In this document: positions 1 through 6,838 of the stretch, piece after piece
Layout: the number at the start of each line of letters is the position of its first letter
How positions within the stretch are numbered: position 1 is the first letter of the stretch
Origin: Cyanobacteria bacterium UBA2566
GTDB taxonomy: Bacteria; Cyanobacteriota; Cyanobacteriia; Cyanobacteriales; Desertifilaceae
Assembly (NCBI GenBank): GCA_002340255.1
Contig: DDLS01000061.1
Coordinates: 1-15,454, forward strand
Reading direction: 5' to 3'
Length of the DNA: 15,454 nt
Translations under genes and position numbers: made by a program
Notes under the pieces: generated by a model
The model's database searches: none
Seen by the model: only the letters and a program-made list of their open reading frames with translations
Told to the model about the DNA's origin: nothing

Positions 1-60
1 AGTGTTGAACGTATGTAGAGCATAGCTTCTAGCCATTCAAATAGCGTTAGCTTATAATAT

Positions 61-89
61 GAGAGTGGGTTCGAATCCCTCTCTCTCCG
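61..89 (+). pseudogene. tRNA-Ser-like 3' end (T arm and acceptor strand) without a recognisable 5' half
   Basis: Bases 65-81 form a T arm: stem GTGGG, loop TTCGAAT, stem CCCTC, with one T.T mismatch. TCTCTCC at 82-88 and G at 89 follow, as in the acceptor 3' strand and discriminator of bacterial tRNA-Ser genes that begin GGAGAGA. The 60 bases before it should hold the D, anticodon and variable arms, but I find no Ser anticodon loop and no stable stems. The 5' acceptor strand is not in the window. It could be a decayed tRNA, an att-type duplicate of a tRNA 3' end left by an integrated element, or a divergent tRNA cut by the window edge. The match to the 3' end is clear; its status is inferred. 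Confidence 0.5.
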
Positions 90-225
90 TCTTACAATAC
101 AACTTACAACGACTATAGTCTCGCTTTTGTTAACGCGATCCGTAAACAGTTACTCACACATAGTTCAAATATTTTTTACTATCAGCCTAAGTTTTTCTAC
201 TGATCCCTGAAAGAGGGGGTTTAAG

Positions 226-252
226 ACCCAAAAATTTCGATGATTTTTGGGT
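226..252. repeat. 10-bp perfect inverted repeat (hairpin)
   Basis: ACCCAAAAAT at 226-235 and ATTTTTGGGT at 243-252 are perfect inverted copies around a 7-nt loop. The left arm can alternatively pair its ACCC with GGGT at 217-220, so two exclusive foldings exist. There is no T-run after it, so it is not a typical terminator. It lies between the two tRNA remnants, ahead of secE. Function unknown. Confidence 0.5.
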
Positions 253-268
253 GAATTATGATATGCTT

Positions 269-299
269 AATGTTTGGGGTTTAAATCCTCCAGGGCGCG
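269..299 (+). pseudogene. tRNA-Trp-like 3' end upstream of secE
   Basis: Bases 275-299 read as a T arm (TGGGG, loop TTTAAAT, CCTCC) followed by acceptor strand AGGGCGC and discriminator G. This matches the 3' end of bacterial tRNA-Trp, whose acceptor begins GCGCYCT. tRNA-Trp directly upstream of secE-nusG is a widespread arrangement, so the position fits. The differences from the usual sequence are mainly C-to-T and G-to-A, including the normally invariant C of the TTC loop. No GCGCYCT strand, D arm or CCA anticodon loop is present upstream, so this looks like a relic. A functional tRNA-Trp would have to be elsewhere in the genome. Confidence 0.5.
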
Positions 300-510
300 T
301 TAGCCCCTGATCTTGGCCAGTCTGTCATCAAGTCCCGCTTAGGACTGCTAGAACTGGCTGAAAGGAAGTGGTGTAAAGGTCGTAAAAATCAAGACAGGTT
401 CGCTAGACTGGAGATTAACGTCAGGGTAAAGAAAGAGAAACCCATGATCAATACATGGGAAGAACTCAATCCTCACCCCATCACTCAATCAGAAGGGAGA
501 TCCAAACACT
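300..510. other. leader region of the secE operon, no gene seen
   Basis: With bases 90-268 this belongs to a gene-free stretch of about 510 bases before secE. I see no convincing ORF: a 66-codon frame at 444-644 overlaps secE and has no recognisable product. I also find no clear -35/-10 pair. The only element I can support is a purine-rich ribosome-binding stretch, GAAGGGAG at 492-499, ahead of the GTG start of secE. Confidence 0.5.
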
Positions 511-738
511 GTGGCCAAAAAAGAAACCGCACAAGTACCAGAAAAAACAGACAACCCCGTAGAGGTTACCCAGAAATTTCTGCAAGGAACGCAAGACGAA
601 CTGCAAAAAGTTGTTTGGCCTTCTCGCCAACAACTGATCAGTGAATCTGTTGCTGTAATGTCCATGGTTGGATTATTCGCCTTCCTGATCTTTGCAGTCG
701 ATAAACTATTTATTTGGACAGCCAGTCAGGTATTTTGA
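511..738 (+). CDS. secE: Preprotein translocase subunit SecE
   Basis: A 75-residue protein of the size usual for cyanobacterial and plastid SecE, the small subunit that clamps SecY in the SecYEG channel. The N-terminal third is hydrophilic (AKKETAQVPEK). A conserved amphipathic segment (residues about 24-43, with LQKVVWPSRQQL) is followed by a single transmembrane helix (about 48-68). The W-P-S/T-R motif is the SecE hallmark. It starts at GTG 511, with GAAGGGAG at 492-499 as ribosome-binding site; there is no ATG in this frame before the conserved region. nusG begins 2 nt after its stop, as in the standard secE-nusG-rplKAJL cluster. Confidence 0.95.
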   Translation: MAKKETAQVPEKTDNPVEVTQKFLQGTQDELQKVVWPSRQQLISESVAVMSMVGLFAFLIFAVDKLFIWTASQVF

Positions 739-740
739 TC

Positions 741-1373
741 ATGGTATCAGAGGAGTCTTTTGAGTCCAACCCCAGAGAAACAGACCTCCAGGAAACCGAC
801 AACAAACCGGCTGAAAAACCCAGATGGTATGCTGTACAGGTTGCTTCCGGTTGTGAAAAGCGGGTTAAAAATAACCTCGAACAACGCAAGCAAACTCTCA
901 ACGTAGCTAACCGCATTCTGGAAGTTAAAATTCCGGAAAAATCAACGGTTCAATTCCGCAAGGGAGGAAAATCTCAACAGACGGTAGAAAAAGTCCTTCC
1001 TGGGTACGTCTTGATCCATATGGTTCTCGACGATGAAACCTGGCCTGTAGTCAAAAACACCCCTAATGTGATTAACTTTGTAGGGGCAGAACAAAAACGT
1101 CGCTACGGTCGAGGACGGGGGCATGTTAAACCCCTTGCCCTGAGTCCAACAGAAGTCGAGCGCATGTTCAAACAGACCCAGGAAGATAAAACAGTGGTCA
1201 AAATTGATATGGCCCCTGGTGACAAAATCCTGGTTTTATCTGGACCATTTAAAGATTTTGAAGGAGAAGTAATTGAGGTTAGTCCGGAACGGAGCAAACT
1301 CAAAGCCCTCCTTTCTATTTTTGGTCGAGATACCCCAGTTGAACTAGAGTTCAATCAAGTTGAAAAACAATAA
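741..1373 (+). CDS. nusG: Transcription termination/antitermination protein NusG
   Basis: A 210-residue NusG. It has an acidic cyanobacterial-type N-terminal extension (about 27 residues), an NGN domain beginning RWYAVQVASGCEKRV, and a C-terminal KOW domain (about 155-205: GDKILVLSGPFKDFEGEV). NusG binds the clamp of RNA polymerase through the NGN domain and contacts Rho or the NusE/S10 ribosomal protein through KOW, affecting pausing and transcription-translation coupling. ATG 741 lies 2 nt downstream of the secE stop. A longer reading from TTG 714 would overlap secE and adds non-conserved residues, so I prefer ATG. The pair is very probably co-transcribed. Confidence 0.96.
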   Translation: MVSEESFESNPRETDLQETDNKPAEKPRWYAVQVASGCEKRVKNNLEQRKQTLNVANRILEVKIPEKSTVQFRKGGKSQQTVEKVLPGYVLIHMVLDDETWPVVKNTPNVINFVGAEQKRRYGRGRGHVKPLALSPTEVERMFKQTQEDKTVVKIDMAPGDKILVLSGPFKDFEGEVIEVSPERSKLKALLSIFGRDTPVELEFNQVEKQ

Positions 1374-1395
1374 AGTCAATTTAGGATGATTGCCA

Positions 1396-1821
1396 ATGGC
1401 TAAAAAAGTTGTTGCTCTGATTAAATTAGCTTTACCTGCGGGTAAAGCTAACCCTGCACCTCCGGTTGGTCCCGCACTGGGTCAACATGGGGTGAATATC
1501 ATGATGTTTTGCAAAGAATATAATGCGAAAACGGCCGATCAACCTGGAATGGTGATTCCCGTTGAAATCTCTGTTTATGAAGACCGCAGTTTTACCTTTG
1601 TTCTCAAAACCCCTCCTGCTTCGGTGCTGATTAAAAAAGCGGCCAAGATTGAGAGAGGTTCAGCCGAACCCAACAAACAAAAAGTAGGAAGCATTACCCG
1701 CGCCCAACTGCAAGAAATTGCCCAAACCAAAATGCCTGATTTAAATGCTAATGATATTGAGGCAGCCATGAATATTGTGGCCGGAACTGCCCGAAATATG
1801 GGAGTCAAAGTGGTGGACTAG
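1396..1821 (+). CDS. rplK: 50S ribosomal protein L11
   Basis: A 141-residue L11, the usual length. The N-terminal domain has the proline-rich PAPPVGPALGQHGVNIM stretch (about 20-38), which contacts release factors and thiopeptides. The C-terminal domain (about 70-141) binds the GTPase-centre region of 23S rRNA. The start is ATG 1396 with TTAGGAT at 1381-1387 as ribosome-binding site; an upstream TTG at 1390 in frame is less likely. It lies 22 nt after nusG and 119 nt before rplA, in the conserved order. Confidence 0.97.
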   Translation: MAKKVVALIKLALPAGKANPAPPVGPALGQHGVNIMMFCKEYNAKTADQPGMVIPVEISVYEDRSFTFVLKTPPASVLIKKAAKIERGSAEPNKQKVGSITRAQLQEIAQTKMPDLNANDIEAAMNIVAGTARNMGVKVVD

Positions 1822-1854
1822 AAGAAGTTTTCTTCTTGTGCTATCATAATAGAA

Positions 1855-1873
1855 TTGTCTACTCTTAAGACAA
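1855..1873 (+). other. small hairpin in the rplK-rplA spacer
   Basis: TTGTCT at 1855-1860 and AGACAA at 1868-1873 pair perfectly around a 7-nt loop, with no following T-run. A shorter AAGAAG/CTTCTT hairpin lies just after the rplK stop. Either may be an mRNA processing or regulatory structure in the 119-nt spacer. The spacer also carries AGGAG at 1924-1928, the ribosome-binding site of rplA. Confidence 0.3.
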
Positions 1874-1940
1874 CTGTAATTGAACTAAAGCGGGGGAGAA
1901 GTCAGGCCTTCGTTATCCACCCCAGGAGATCCAAAAAAAC

Positions 1941-2657
1941 ATGCCTACAAAGCGATCGCGTAGACTGCAAGAGCTGTACAAAAAAGTAGAAGAGCGGCCC
2001 TATGAACCCTTAGAGGCCATCGAGTTACTCAAAGAGACAGCCACAGCCAAATTCCCAGAATCGGCAGAAGCCCACATTCGCCTAGGAATTGATCCCAAAT
2101 ATACTGACCAACAATTGAGAACGACGGTAGTTTTACCCAAAGGAACCGGGCAGACTGTTCGAGTCGCTGTTATTGCTAGAGGGGAAAAAGTCTCAGAAGC
2201 CTCCAGTGCCGGAGCAGATGTCTTTGGTTCGGAAGAACTGATTGATGAGATCCAAAAAGGACGTATGGACTTCGATCGCCTCATTGCCACTCCAGACATG
2301 ATGCCTAAAGTGGCAAAACTTGGTCGTTTACTCGGTCCCCGTGGGTTAATGCCTTCACCAAAAGCAGGAACAGTAACCTCGGATGTGGCTCAGGCCATTG
2401 CTGAAGTCAAAGCGGGTAAACTGGAATTCCGGGCAGACCGCACTGGAATCGTCCATATCCTCTTTGGTAAAGCCGCGTTTAGTGCGGAAGATCTCTTGGA
2501 AAACCTCAAAGCCATCCAGGAAACCATCGATCGCAACAAACCCTCTGGTGCTAAAGGCCGATACTGGCGCACCGTTTATGTTTGTGCCACCATGGGCCCG
2601 CCGATTGAGGTCGATACTTCCCTCTTACGAGACCTCAAAGTTGGTGAAGCTGCCTAA
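1941..2657 (+). CDS. rplA: 50S ribosomal protein L1
   Basis: A 238-residue L1, close to the family length of about 230-240. It starts with the basic TKRSRRLQELYKKVEE region and contains the conserved LGPRGLMPSPKAGTV motif (about 131-145), the rRNA-binding signature of L1. The tail has the usual S-KGRYWRTVYVCATMGPPIEVD segment. L1 forms the mobile stalk near the E site and in other bacteria represses its own operon. ATG 1941 has AGGAG at 1924-1928. It is followed by a 267-nt spacer carrying the L10 leader. Confidence 0.97.
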   Translation: MPTKRSRRLQELYKKVEERPYEPLEAIELLKETATAKFPESAEAHIRLGIDPKYTDQQLRTTVVLPKGTGQTVRVAVIARGEKVSEASSAGADVFGSEELIDEIQKGRMDFDRLIATPDMMPKVAKLGRLLGPRGLMPSPKAGTVTSDVAQAIAEVKAGKLEFRADRTGIVHILFGKAAFSAEDLLENLKAIQETIDRNKPSGAKGRYWRTVYVCATMGPPIEVDTSLLRDLKVGEAA

Positions 2658-2714
2658 CGGGTACAACTTGCAATGCGTCTAAAACTCTAAACCTCTGAAT
2701 TTTTATATCGATTC

Positions 2715-2815
2715 AGCCCAAGATAGCAGGTGCTTGCTGCTTAATTTCCTGCCGAGGCCCGTCGAAAGTGTTCTTTAAATTCCCCATCTTCAGGTCAGTC
2801 TAGCCTGGTTGGGTC
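2715..2815 (+). ncRNA. Ribosomal protein L10 leader (cis-regulatory RNA)
   Basis: The rplA-rplJ spacer holds a structured segment with GCAGG at 2726-2730 and CCTGC at 2748-2752 enclosing TGCTTGCTGCTTAATTT, then GAGGCC. This arrangement and the core TGCTTGCTGCTTAAT resemble the L10(L12)4-binding leader found before rplJ in many bacteria. Binding of the L10-L12 complex to such a leader represses the rplJL mRNA. Boundaries are approximate because I matched it by eye, not with a covariance model. An attenuator-like hairpin follows it. Confidence 0.65.
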
Positions 2816-2828
2816 GATCATTTTCGCT

Positions 2829-2865
2829 AGCAACGCCCCGGCTACCCTGTCGGGGCGTTGCTTTT
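2829..2865 (+). terminator. strong hairpin with short T-run: probable attenuator before rplJ
   Basis: AGCAACGCCCCG (2829-2840) and CGGGGCGTTGCT (2851-2862) form a perfect 12-bp GC-rich stem with a 10-nt loop. The stem ends in CTTTT, after which the T-run stops at GGG. It sits between the L10 leader and rplJ, so it may act as a partial terminator (attenuator) setting rplJL against rplKA. The weak T-run suggests incomplete termination. Confidence 0.7.
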
Positions 2866-2924
2866 GGGCGACTAATGCCAAAGTCGGAGTAATGTCTGAC
2901 TCAGACCATGGAGGTAACACATCA

Positions 2925-3473
2925 ATGGGGAGAACCCTAGAAAATAAAAAGGCGATCCTCGCCGAACTTCAAGAAAGCTTGAAGGATGCCCAACTCGCTG
3001 TTGTCATTGACTACAAAGGTCTATCTGTTGCTGAAATCACTGATTTACGGCGACAACTGCGCCCAACAGGAACCACCTGTAAGGTAACCAAGAATACCCT
3101 GATGCGTAAAGCCGTAGAAGGGGATGAAGCTTGGGAACCGATGAAGGAGTTCCTGGCCGATGCTTCAGCCTTTCTGCTGGTTAAAGACGATATTGGTGGG
3201 GCAATTAAAGCCTACCAAGGTTTTCAAAAAGCCACCAAGAAAACCATTCTTCGGGGTGGGGTCATGGAAGGCCGTGCCCTCTCCGAGGAAGAGATTAAAG
3301 CCATTGGTGACTTGCCTTCTAAAGAGGAACTTATTGCTCAAATTGCTGGGGCAATCAATGGTGTGGCAACCAAACTGGCGGTTGGAATTAATCAAGTTCC
3401 ATCCTCTATTGCCCGTGGCCTTCAGGCCTACGTGGACAAAGAAGGAGGGGACGCTGGCAGTGATGCTGCTTAG
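2925..3473 (+). CDS. rplJ: 50S ribosomal protein L10
   Basis: A 182-residue L10. It begins MGRTLENKKAILAEL as in cyanobacterial L10s, has the conserved VVIDYKGLSVAEITDLRRQLR segment and the TKNTLMRKAV motif, and ends in an acidic tail that anchors L12 dimers. L10 is the base of the ribosomal stalk. ATG 2925 is preferred because GGAGGTAA (2910-2917) is a near-perfect ribosome-binding site and the protein then aligns with the family start. An in-frame ATG at 2892 adds 11 non-conserved residues. The gene lies 49 nt before rplL. Confidence 0.96.
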   Translation: MGRTLENKKAILAELQESLKDAQLAVVIDYKGLSVAEITDLRRQLRPTGTTCKVTKNTLMRKAVEGDEAWEPMKEFLADASAFLLVKDDIGGAIKAYQGFQKATKKTILRGGVMEGRALSEEEIKAIGDLPSKEELIAQIAGAINGVATKLAVGINQVPSSIARGLQAYVDKEGGDAGSDAA

Positions 3474-3521
3474 AATCCCCTTCACCCGATCGTAAATGAC
3501 TAATACGGAGTATACCTAACT

Positions 3522-3914
3522 ATGTCTGCTGTTACTGACGAAATTGTTGAAAAGCTGAAAACCCTTTCTCTGCTCGAAGCTTCTGAATTGGTTAAGCAAA
3601 TCGAGGAAGTCTTTGGGGTAAGCGCTGCGGCGACTGGTGGCATGATGATGATGGCTCCTGGCCCTAATACTGCGGCTCCGGCTGAGGAAGTGGAAGAGAA
3701 AACCGAATTTGATGTGATTCTGGAAGAAGTTCCTGCTGATAAGAAGATTGCCATTCTTAAAGTGGTTCGTGCCCTTACTGGCTTGGGTCTGAAGGAAGCC
3801 AAGGAAATGGTGGAATCTGCGCCTAAACCGATTAAAGAGGCAGTGGCTAAGGATGCGGCAGAAGATGCTAAGAAGCAGCTTGAGGAAGCAGGCGCTAAAG
3901 TTAGCGTTAAATAG
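3522..3914 (+). CDS. rplL: 50S ribosomal protein L7/L12
   Basis: A 130-residue L12. The N-terminal dimerisation domain (about 1-35) has the LSLLEASELVKQIEEVFGV pattern. An alanine/proline/glutamate-rich hinge (about 36-62) includes a methionine run. The C-terminal domain (about 63-130) has KIAILKVVRALTGLGLKEAKEMVE, the surface that recruits translational GTPases. GGAG at 3505-3508 serves ATG 3522. This is the last gene of the ribosomal block; a terminator follows. Confidence 0.97.
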   Translation: MSAVTDEIVEKLKTLSLLEASELVKQIEEVFGVSAAATGGMMMMAPGPNTAAPAEEVEEKTEFDVILEEVPADKKIAILKVVRALTGLGLKEAKEMVESAPKPIKEAVAKDAAEDAKKQLEEAGAKVSVK

Positions 3915-3943
3915 AGAACCATTGGCCTGAATTGATATACTTT

Positions 3944-3972
3944 GAGGGGGGATTCAATCCCCTCTTTTCTTT
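3944..3972 (+). terminator. Rho-independent terminator after rplL
   Basis: A G-rich arm beginning at 3944 (GAGGGGGGAT) pairs with ATCCCCTC (3956-3963) around a short loop. It is followed by TTTTCTTTTG. It lies about 30 nt after the rplL stop, where the operon is expected to end. Confidence 0.85.
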
Positions 3973-4009
3973 TGTTTAAACTCTTGTTTTCTCTCTGTAG
4001 GCTTTTTTT

Positions 4010-4606
4010 ATGACAACTCGCAATCCGGTTTTACTCATTCATGGCATTGATGACACTGGAGCGGTGTTTAGGAAAATGGCTGTGGTGTTAGAGGGTCAAG
4101 GATGGTTGACTCATGCTCTAGATTTAGTTCCCAACAATGGCCAAGTGGGTTTAGATCGGTTAGCAGAACAGATTCAAGGGTATATAGAGCGAACGTTTAG
4201 CCAAGATACACGCTTCGATATAGTTGCCTTTAGTATGGGAGGAATCATTAGCCGGTACTATTTACAGCGCTTGGGAGGGCTAGAGCGATGCGATCGCTTC
4301 ATTACGTTATCGTCTCCCCATCATGGTAGCTTAATGTCCTACGTGCGACAAAATCCTGGCTGCGTGCAAATGCGCCCCAATAGTCAGTTTTTGCAAGATT
4401 TAAATCGAGATTTCGATCAACTGAACTCCGTTCAATTTACTTCCATTTGGACCCCCAACGATTTAATGATTTTGCCTGCTAAAAGTTCCAATGTTCCTGT
4501 GGGGAAAAACATCACGGTTCCTGTTCTGATTCATCCTTGGATGTTAACGGACGATCGCATCATTGAGTTAGTGGGTCAATACCTGAAGAAAACAGGAGTG
4601 GGTTAG
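4010..4606 (+). CDS. Small LipA-type alpha/beta hydrolase (lipase/esterase)
   Basis: A 198-residue single-domain alpha/beta hydrolase resembling Bacillus LipA: NPVLLIHGI (oxyanion HG at 11-12), a nucleophile elbow DIVAFSMGG with Ser75, a probable acid Asp151 (WTPNDLMILP) and His175 (LIHPWM). The SSPHHGS segment (101-107) is typical of lipases. It probably hydrolyses acyl esters. The elbow reads A-F-S-M-G; Ala at its first position, instead of Gly, is also seen in LipA. There is no signal peptide, so a cytoplasmic location is likely. The ribosome-binding site is weak (GTAGG). It is transcribed separately from the ribosomal operon and convergent with the DUF1802 gene. The substrate cannot be told. 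Confidence 0.85.
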   Translation: MTTRNPVLLIHGIDDTGAVFRKMAVVLEGQGWLTHALDLVPNNGQVGLDRLAEQIQGYIERTFSQDTRFDIVAFSMGGIISRYYLQRLGGLERCDRFITLSSPHHGSLMSYVRQNPGCVQMRPNSQFLQDLNRDFDQLNSVQFTSIWTPNDLMILPAKSSNVPVGKNITVPVLIHPWMLTDDRIIELVGQYLKKTGVG

Positions 4607-4655
4607 GACAGTTAGGTTAGGGTTTGAGGCAATAGGCAATAAAAAATGTCCTAAC
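4602..4655. repeat. 9-bp inverted repeat between convergent genes
   Basis: GTTAGGACA (4602-4610) and TGTCCTAAC (4647-4655) are perfect inverted copies 36 nt apart. They flank an A-rich run (4641-4646) between the hydrolase and the convergent DUF1802 gene. They could form a weak bidirectional terminator, but the long loop makes this uncertain. Confidence 0.3.
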
Positions 4656-4660
4656 TCTCC

Positions 4661-5251
4661 CTATCCCCCCGTTACAGCGCAAAGCGCTCGAATTTGGTTA
4701 CATCGTTGTTCATAAATGGAATCATTGAGAACGGGAGAGAGTCGATCTCCAGAAATCGTAATTTGTAGATCGATCCAAGATTTACAGCCGCCATAACTGG
4801 CATCGTAGGGAACGATCGCTGGTTTCGATAAGCGGTAAACTCGCAGCAGGAGAAGAGAGAGCGGTTTTTGGGGCTTCCAGCGCAGGCGATCGCTGATAAA
4901 GTCTTCAGTCCAAATCTGTTCGGCAAACAAGTTGTGAAATAATCCCTGAATTTGCTCCGGTTCCGTGAGTTCTAAAACATCGGTAACCTTTGCACCACTA
5001 CTAATGGTAATTTTATCAGGATGCCATCCAGAAGGAACTGGCTTAACTTGAGCCGCATAGACTGGTTTTAGTAAAGAGGGTTTTTGATGCTCATAAGTCG
5101 GATAGAGCCAAATCCAATCCCGATCCACCTGAAAGCGTTTTTCGGTTTCTTGAATGCCTCCTTTGCGCCAAAGGCAGATGATTTCGCCCGTTTCTAAGGC
5201 TTGGATGGCGATCGCCCATTCTTTTAAGGCACGAGTCGTTGACAACACCAT
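4661..5251 (-). CDS. DUF1802 family protein
   Basis: A 196-residue protein with the DUF1802 look: N-terminal ALKEWAIAIQALETGEIICLWRKGGI, then FQVDRDWIWLYPTYEHQKP. Function unknown; the family is common in cyanobacteria and is predicted soluble. It starts 22 nt after the end of the histidine kinase gene on the same strand, with GAGG about 10 nt upstream of its ATG, so the two are likely co-transcribed. A shorter 84-codon frame inside it is only a shadow. Confidence 0.8.
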   Translation of the reverse strand: MVLSTTRALKEWAIAIQALETGEIICLWRKGGIQETEKRFQVDRDWIWLYPTYEHQKPSLLKPVYAAQVKPVPSGWHPDKITISSGAKVTDVLELTEPEQIQGLFHNLFAEQIWTEDFISDRLRWKPQKPLSLLLLRVYRLSKPAIVPYDASYGGCKSWIDLQITISGDRLSPVLNDSIYEQRCNQIRALCAVTGG

Positions 5252-5273
5252 ACTTATTGATCCTCAATTAAAC

Positions 5274-6557
5274 TTACGGAATGGGTAAACTAACTACAAA
5301 CGTTGTGCCTTGGGTCGCGTCAGGTGGATAGGCGGCTGGACTAAAAACGTTCAGGCTTCCCTGCATTTGCTCCGTTAAATCTTTAGCGATCGCCAAACCT
5401 AAACCCGTTCCAGGAATCTCCCCCTCAGCTTGAACCCCTCGATAATGGCGCTTAAAGACCTCAGTTAGATCCTCTGGGGGAATACCTGGGCCGGTATCAC
5501 TAATGGCAATCAGCAGTTGATTTTGAGTCTCGCGAGCCGTGACCTGTAGATAGATCGTTCCTGGAGCGGGTGTGTATTTAATTGCATTTTCTAAAAGATT
5601 ATTCAAAACTTCCGTTAACGCCGTGGGATCGACTTCCATGAGAGGTAAATTAGCCGGAATTTGACCATTAAGACCCAATCCCTTATCTTGAGCGATCGCC
5701 TCAATAGACGGTAAAAGAGCGTCTAAAATCTCTTCAATAGCGCACGATTGAAGCGTGAGGGAAATCTGACCTAGGGAAGCCGGAAGTTGGGGTACAGAGG
5801 AAGGGGTTGCACTCAACAGTCGCTGTTCTGAAGGATTCTCCCCATTCAGACGGTTCCCTGACACTTCTAGGGAATCCATCGATTGGTTAAAATATTGGAG
5901 CAAATCCTGGAGGCGAGTACTTTCGCGCAGAAGATTCTCGGCGATCGCCCGATTCGGATCGGCAGCAGGCAATCGTTTCAGCAGCAGTTTACCAAAGGTT
6001 CGCAGAGCGGTTAGAGGATTACGGAATTGATGGAGAAAATTATGGAACAGTTCATGACGCTTCGTTTGCAGCGTACTCTGTTGTTGATAGCGATGTTCAG
6101 ACCATTGACCCCGTTGATCCAACAAACAGGCGATCGCCAATGTATTCGTAATATGTTGAATTTGTTCTCGCTCGAGTTCATTCCATTGCCGATCCTCCCG
6201 TTGGGTGACTAAAAACCCCATCAACATTTTTTGTTTTACCAGCGGTAGGATCAGTTGATGAGGTTGCGGCAGGACTTTCGATGCGGCTGATTCCAACTTC
6301 GGATCGAGGGGATTGGGTAAAGAAGGAGCAAGACCTTGCAAGTATCCCTCATAGGGAAGAAAAGAGATCGGCTTCAACTCCGTCCAAGGAGTTGCCCGAT
6401 CCGGGTAAGCGGCGATCGGAATCAGTTGGGTAAACGACCGGTCTAGATGGTGTTCCGTTAGATAAACTGCACTCAAAGATGCTCCCAACGATTGGGTCAA
6501 CAAGGAGATTTGCGATCGACACAGTTCAATAAAGTCCGAACTGGCAGGCCTTAACAT
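5274..6557 (-). CDS. hik2: GAF-domain sensor histidine kinase, Hik2/CSK-like
   Basis: A 427-residue soluble sensor kinase: a GAF-like sensor domain (about 8-150), then a dimerisation domain with H-box FLHQFRNPLTALRTFGKLLL and phosphoacceptor His176. A HATPase_c domain follows with N-box Asn324 (LLENAIKYT), G1 DTGPGIP (354-360), F-box FKRHYRG and G2 GTGLGLAI (383-390). No transmembrane segment is seen. Length, architecture and H-box context match cyanobacterial Hik2, the relative of plant chloroplast sensor kinase CSK, reported to sense plastoquinone redox state or stress. Cys13 near the N-terminus may correspond to the cysteine proposed to hold its Fe-S cluster. All kinase boxes look intact. 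The Hik2 assignment is from memory of the family, not a database search. Confidence 0.75.
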   Translation of the reverse strand: MLRPASSDFIELCRSQISLLTQSLGASLSAVYLTEHHLDRSFTQLIPIAAYPDRATPWTELKPISFLPYEGYLQGLAPSLPNPLDPKLESAASKVLPQPHQLILPLVKQKMLMGFLVTQREDRQWNELEREQIQHITNTLAIACLLDQRGQWSEHRYQQQSTLQTKRHELFHNFLHQFRNPLTALRTFGKLLLKRLPAADPNRAIAENLLRESTRLQDLLQYFNQSMDSLEVSGNRLNGENPSEQRLLSATPSSVPQLPASLGQISLTLQSCAIEEILDALLPSIEAIAQDKGLGLNGQIPANLPLMEVDPTALTEVLNNLLENAIKYTPAPGTIYLQVTARETQNQLLIAISDTGPGIPPEDLTEVFKRHYRGVQAEGEIPGTGLGLAIAKDLTEQMQGSLNVFSPAAYPPDATQGTTFVVSLPIP

Positions 6558-6584
6558 GAGGATAGAACTTAAGCGGGGACGTTA

Positions 6585-6630
6585 GGAATTCACAACATTA
6601 CACATTCGAGGAATACCCAAAGTGAATTCC
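6585..6630. promoter_or_regulatory. inverted repeat upstream of the kinase gene (possible operator)
   Basis: GGAATTCAC (6585-6593) and GTGAATTCC (6622-6630) are perfect 9-bp inverted copies 28 bases apart, 27-73 bp upstream of the kinase ATG. Each half contains palindromic GAATTC. It may be a dimeric regulator site for the minus-strand operon; no regulator can be named. Confidence 0.35.
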
Positions 6631-6751
6631 ATTTTCCCTATTGTAGTGGTTTCCGCGACTTCAGTGACTTTAGCCGGTTCTACCGATGGGGATCTGTATA
6701 GGGATCGCGTCAGTATGATTAGGGACTTTTGTTGATTTATCTTAAGACTGA

Positions 6752-6780
6752 TTGATTTTTTTCATAGAAACCGATATAAT
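6752..6780 (+). promoter_or_regulatory. sigma-70-type promoter of the DUF3155 gene
   Basis: TTGATT at 6752-6757 and a perfect TATAAT at 6775-6780 are separated by exactly 17 bp. Transcription would start near 6787, leaving a leader of about 50 nt before the TTG start at 6839. The rest of the 281-bp spacer 6558-6838 holds only the inverted repeat near the kinase gene. Confidence 0.75.
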
Positions 6781-6838
6781 CTGCACGTATTTTGTAACCA
6801 CAACTACATCTGTCTGCTAAAAGGGGAGGTAAGGAGAT

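Noticed and set aside
217..252. Hairpin before secE as a terminator
   Set aside because: No T-run follows the stem; it is reported only as an inverted repeat.
444..644. 66-codon plus-strand frame starting before secE
   Set aside because: It overlaps secE in another frame, has low-complexity basic sequence and no recognisable product.
3165..3485. Long antisense frames opposite rplJ, rplL and rplA
   Set aside because: They are shadows of well-supported ribosomal protein genes in other frames.
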